A model generated the notes under the pieces. The model saw nothing but the letters and a program-made list of their open reading frames with translations. It did not search any database and was not told the DNA's origin. The position numbers were made by a program, and so were the translations under genes. A stretch of 15,801 nucleotides of DNA from Nitrospinota bacterium. GTDB taxonomy: Bacteria; Nitrospinota; Nitrospinia; JACRGO01. Shown one piece after another: positions 13,461-15,801 of this stretch. The stretch lies in the NCBI GenBank assembly GCA_016212295.1, contig JACRGO010000093.1, positions 1-15,801 of the forward strand. Direction: 5' to 3'. Numbering within the stretch: the stretch's first letter is position 1; each line of letters starts with the position of its first letter.

Positions 13461-14231
13461 TCAGGACTCAAAGGAGGATTTTCTCAATTTTTCCTCGAGA
13501 AAGGCATTAAGCTGGTTTTCCAGTATCCTCGGATTCAATCCTTCCTGGATGCACATTACCCCTTTTAAAATGAGTTCCTTGAGCAAGACCTCGCCCTTTG
13601 CCTTTCTCTTTATCTTGGATGAAATGGGCAGGAATATCAGGTTGGCCGATCCCACGCCGTATACAGTGGCGACAAAGGCCACGGCTATGCCTTCCCCTAT
13701 CTGGGCAGGATTGGACATGACCTCCATGACATGGATAAGCCCCAATACCGCCCCCAATATGCCCACGGTCGGAGCGTATCCGCCCAAGGATTCAAAGACC
13801 TTGGCCGCCACCATCATTTCCTCCTCCATTGTCTCGATATCTCTTTCCATTATATCAAGGACCGCCTTGGGCTCGTAGCCGTCCACAGTGTAATCAATTG
13901 CGTCCTTCAGGAATTTGTTCTTAACATCGGTTGTCCTGTCCTGAAGCGCCAGTATTCCTTCTTTTCTCGCTATCCCGGAAAAATTCACCAGTATCCCCAC
14001 ATAATCCTGCGGGTGCTCCTTTGGGGTCGAAAATATGGTAAGAAAATAAACGCCGGCTATTTTCAAATCGCTGAAGTTAAAGCTCAATATTGATGCCCCA
14101 AAGGTGCCGCCGAAAACAATGATCGCGGCGGTCAATTGCAGGATGGCGCTTACATGCCCCCCTTCCAGCACCTGGCCTCCAAGGATTGATGCAATGGAGA
14201 GGATTGGTCCGATTATTGAGGTTAATTCCAT
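13461..14231 (-). CDS. motA: Flagellar stator protein MotA
   Basis: MotA is the four-helix inner-membrane stator subunit that converts ion flow through MotA/B into torque. In the 256-aa product, membrane segments are near 5-22, 33-52, 150-170 and 183-205. The cytoplasmic loop has the charged stretch ARKEGILALQD (88-98), equivalent to the rotor-facing region of E. coli MotA. The two channel prolines are present: P154 in APTVGILGAVLGL and P202 in FLPISSKIK. The start codon has no obvious Shine-Dalgarno in the AT-rich leader. It lies 33 bp after the DUF3303-like gene and 161 bp before motB1. Confidence 0.94.
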   Translation of the reverse strand: MELTSIIGPILSIASILGGQVLEGGHVSAILQLTAAIIVFGGTFGASILSFNFSDLKIAGVYFLTIFSTPKEHPQDYVGILVNFSGIARKEGILALQDRTTDVKNKFLKDAIDYTVDGYEPKAVLDIMERDIETMEEEMMVAAKVFESLGGYAPTVGILGAVLGLIHVMEVMSNPAQIGEGIAVAFVATVYGVGSANLIFLPISSKIKRKAKGEVLLKELILKGVMCIQEGLNPRILENQLNAFLEEKLRKSSFES

Positions 14232-14264
14232 GTGAGTTATTTGTTATTATTGTTCATTTAGTTT

Positions 14265-14546
14265 TTATTTGCCGCCGCAATATTTGGAAAAGTCCTTCAA
14301 GGGATGTATGGGCGCCAAATCCCATGAATATACATCCCTGAAATGTCTTATGCAAAGGTAAAAGGCGTCTATATTGTCCGCCTCTATGATGAAAAACCCC
14401 TTTCTTGCCCCATAGAACCCGTATTTGCCTATGATCTTAAAGGCAAAGTGCCCCGTCTCCATCTCCCTTTCCCAGGAAAGGATTTTGCTGCTGACCTCTT
14501 CGTAACGAGTATCCGGCAGCATCTCGAATTCAGCTAAAAAGAACAT
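14265..14546 (-). CDS. Small DUF3303-like protein of unknown function
   Basis: The 93-aa product begins MFFLAEFEMLPD and contains GKYGFYGARKGFFIIEADNID followed by WDLAPIHPL. The pattern of a short beta-strand, a helix, then G-x-x-x-x-x-x-x-G-F-x-I-x-E-A-D and a final strand matches small ferredoxin-like proteins such as DUF3303. I cannot assign a biochemical role. A perfect AGGAGG (14560-14555) lies 8 nt before the ATG, one of the best ribosome binding sites in the window, so it is clearly translated. Its position between motB2 and motA suggests co-transcription with the stator genes. Confidence 0.75.
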   Translation of the reverse strand: MFFLAEFEMLPDTRYEEVSSKILSWEREMETGHFAFKIIGKYGFYGARKGFFIIEADNIDAFYLCIRHFRDVYSWDLAPIHPLKDFSKYCGGK

Positions 14547-14605
14547 GCCCTTTTCCTCCTTTTTTTAAAATTTCGTAATAGTTCACCCCTATGGACAGTT
14601 ATTAA

Positions 14606-14751
14606 CTCCAGCCTTCAGGCTGGAGCCTGCGAACAAACTAAGTAGGGCTTTAGCCCTGACTGTATTTGCCTGTCAGTTCACGACGCTCAGGCAGTAAAGT
14701 CATGGCTAAAGCCTGGTAGTTGTTTCCGTTTCTCCGCCATAAATGGCGGAG
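14606..14751. repeat. Cluster of five hairpins between motB2 and the DUF3303-like gene
   Basis: Five consecutive palindromes are visible: CTCCAGCC/GGCTGGAG (14606-14625, loop TTCA), AGGGCT/AGCCCT (14644-14657, loop TT), TGCCTG/CAGGCA (14667-14693), GGCT/AGCC (14704-14713) and CTCCGCCAT/ATGGCGGAG (14732-14751, loop AA). All stems are perfect over the given bases. GGCTTTAGCC-type words are typical of REP-like families. On the - strand mRNA these would lie between two stator-region genes. Confidence 0.75.
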
Positions 14752-14801
14752 TTATTAGGGATAGACAAGATACGCAGGATATTTTGCTTTTATATTATTC
14801 C

Positions 14802-14829
14802 AATCTGAAATCTGAAATCCGCAATTTAA
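14802..14829 (+). repeat. Short heptamer array (AATCTGA type), family I
   Basis: AATCTGA occurs twice in tandem (14802-14815), then AATCCGC and AATTTAA, all in 7-bp phase. The array ends five bases before the stop codon side of motB2 (14835). Confidence 0.7.
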
Positions 14830-14834
14830 AATAC

Positions 14835-15572
14835 CTACTCCCTTCCCAGCACCACTATATTGACCCTTTCGCTCCTTGCCTTGTCCTTGTCCGTGACGGC
14901 ATCGGCAATGGGATGGTATCCAGCGTAACCGGCGGAGAAGATTTTTTTTGCTGAAAATCCTTTTTTTTCTATAAGATATCGCGCTACATTGGCGGCCATC
15001 ATGGAGGAGAGGTCCCAACCGGACTGGTATAAACGGCCTGGAACAAGGTCGGCATTCGCGAAGCCTTCTATTTTTATTTTGTTCTTCAAAGGTTTCAGTG
15101 TGTCCGCTATTTTATCCAGGACGGGAATAACAGCGGGCCGGATAGAGGCGTCGCTTCCTTGAAATAAATAATCGGCAGGGAATGTCATGATAAGCCCCCT
15201 GTCGTCCATTTTGAATTTCAAATTATCGCCTATGGCGTTTTCTCCTATCAGGTATTCAATTAGATTCTGTTTTATCTTGTCTCGCGCCTTTTCCAGGTCC
15301 TCATAGCGGATAACTCTCCCCATGTGTTCAGCGGAAGCCAGGGTTTCTCCAGGCGGGCCTTGCAGGACCTGCGGCGCCCCGGTGCCCCCGGTCCCTGACG
15401 TGGTGAAACCAAAACGAATCGATTTCGTGGTCTCCCGCAGTTTGGTCAAGTCTATATTGGTTATGGCGAAGAGAACAACAAACAGGGCGAAGAGGAGGGT
15501 AATAAAATCCGCGTAGGAAATGAGCCACCTCTCCAAATTTTCGTGTTCTTCGTGTTTCTTTTTTTTGGCCAT
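14835..15572 (-). CDS. MotB-like protein with divergent peptidoglycan-binding domain (copy 2)
   Basis: The 245-aa product shares almost its whole N-terminus with motB1, including the membrane segment and ion-binding D22. Its C-terminal OmpA-like domain is divergent. Where MotB1 has GHTDN this protein has GFANA (D180 to N173). The conserved Arg of the LSxxRAxxV motif (R199 in MotB1) is Met192, and the N-R of the final motif is replaced by S-E. In OmpA-like domains the Asp and Arg contact diaminopimelate of peptidoglycan, so binding is probably weak or altered. A Gly/Pro-rich linker follows the membrane segment (59-76). A Shine-Dalgarno AAGGGG lies 5 nt before the ATG. No partner motA lies between it and the right edge. 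Confidence 0.88.
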   Translation of the reverse strand: MAKKKKHEEHENLERWLISYADFITLLFALFVVLFAITNIDLTKLRETTKSIRFGFTTSGTGGTGAPQVLQGPPGETLASAEHMGRVIRYEDLEKARDKIKQNLIEYLIGENAIGDNLKFKMDDRGLIMTFPADYLFQGSDASIRPAVIPVLDKIADTLKPLKNKIKIEGFANADLVPGRLYQSGWDLSSMMAANVARYLIEKKGFSAKKIFSAGYAGYHPIADAVTDKDKARSERVNIVVLGRE

Positions 15573-15674
15573 TATCGCCCCTTGCCGCCATTAGCCATTA
15601 AGAAGCTGTCTTGAAAAAATGTTTATACTGAGGCATGAATAAGAAGCCCCTTAACACACCCCTGCCTTCGGCCA

Positions 15675-15699
15675 CCCCTCTCAAGAGGGGAATTTTTTT
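15675..15699 (+). terminator. Terminator-like hairpin CCCCTC/GAGGGG
   Basis: CCCCTC, loop TCAA, GAGGGG (15675-15690) is followed by AATTTTTTT, which fits a rho-independent terminator reading rightwards. No + strand gene ends nearby. It may instead be another copy of a dispersed GC-rich repeat; the preceding GCCTTCGGCC (15663-15672) is a second small palindrome. Confidence 0.45.
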
Positions 15700-15801
15700 A
15701 AAAACAAATTTTCAGACGCCGCGGACAACTCAAATTTCTGAACAATTTTTATAATTTCCTGTGCATGAACGTAATAATATAATGGCCTGTTGAAAAGGCG
15801 C

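Noticed and set aside
15565-15585. Flagellar sigma-28 promoter (GCGATAA) before motB2
   Set aside because: The motif overlaps the start codon and ribosome binding site, and no TAAA box lies at the right distance upstream.
15720-15801. Open - strand frames at the right edge as the end of a second motA
   Set aside because: The short translations show no MotA C-terminal features, and no frame can be preferred over the others.

Overview
The window looks like chromosomal DNA of a motile Gram-negative bacterium. It carries a lipoprotein-type lytic transglycosylase (MltA), a RecB-type exonuclease subunit and flagellar MotA/MotB stators. Base composition is moderate to GC-rich in the housekeeping genes, and almost every gap is filled with short iterated repeats. 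That style suggests a Desulfobacterota- or Nitrospirota-like lineage, but no marker in the window fixes the taxonomy, so this is inference.

Layout from left to right. Bases 1-41 (-) are the first codons of a probable IS30-type transposase with a strong ribosome binding site, running off the left edge. mltA (+, ending 1595) faces recB (-, 5412-1810). A repeat-filled gap of about 960 bp follows. Then comes an AT-rich, probably acquired restriction-modification operon on + (6374-8888): a HindVP-like type II endonuclease, a C5-cytosine methyltransferase and a Vsr mismatch endonuclease. It is followed by an attC-like sequence (about 9139-9210), an AlkD-like DNA glycosylase gene (+, 9226-9936) and a clear terminator.

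From 10184 to the right edge all genes lie on the - strand. In transcription order they are motB2 (15572-14835), a small DUF3303-like gene (14546-14265), motA (14231-13461), motB1 (13299-12523), a MacA/HlyD-type membrane fusion protein (12334-11048) and a MacB/LolD-type ABC ATPase (10885-10184). No FtsX/MacB permease is visible, so the efflux system is incomplete here. The second MotB keeps its proton-channel segment but has lost key peptidoglycan-binding residues.

The most unusual signal is in the gaps. At least five unrelated repeat families are degenerate tandem arrays with a strict 7-bp phase, some arranged as inverted pairs. Three further elements are inverted arrays of 8-bp words around an AT-rich spacer. 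Several arrays touch or replace the starts of genes: they encode the MltA signal-peptide region, cover the TTG start of recB, occupy the leader of the ABC ATPase, and a related hairpin element spans the macA start. Three copies of that hairpin share an identical stem but differ in the loop.
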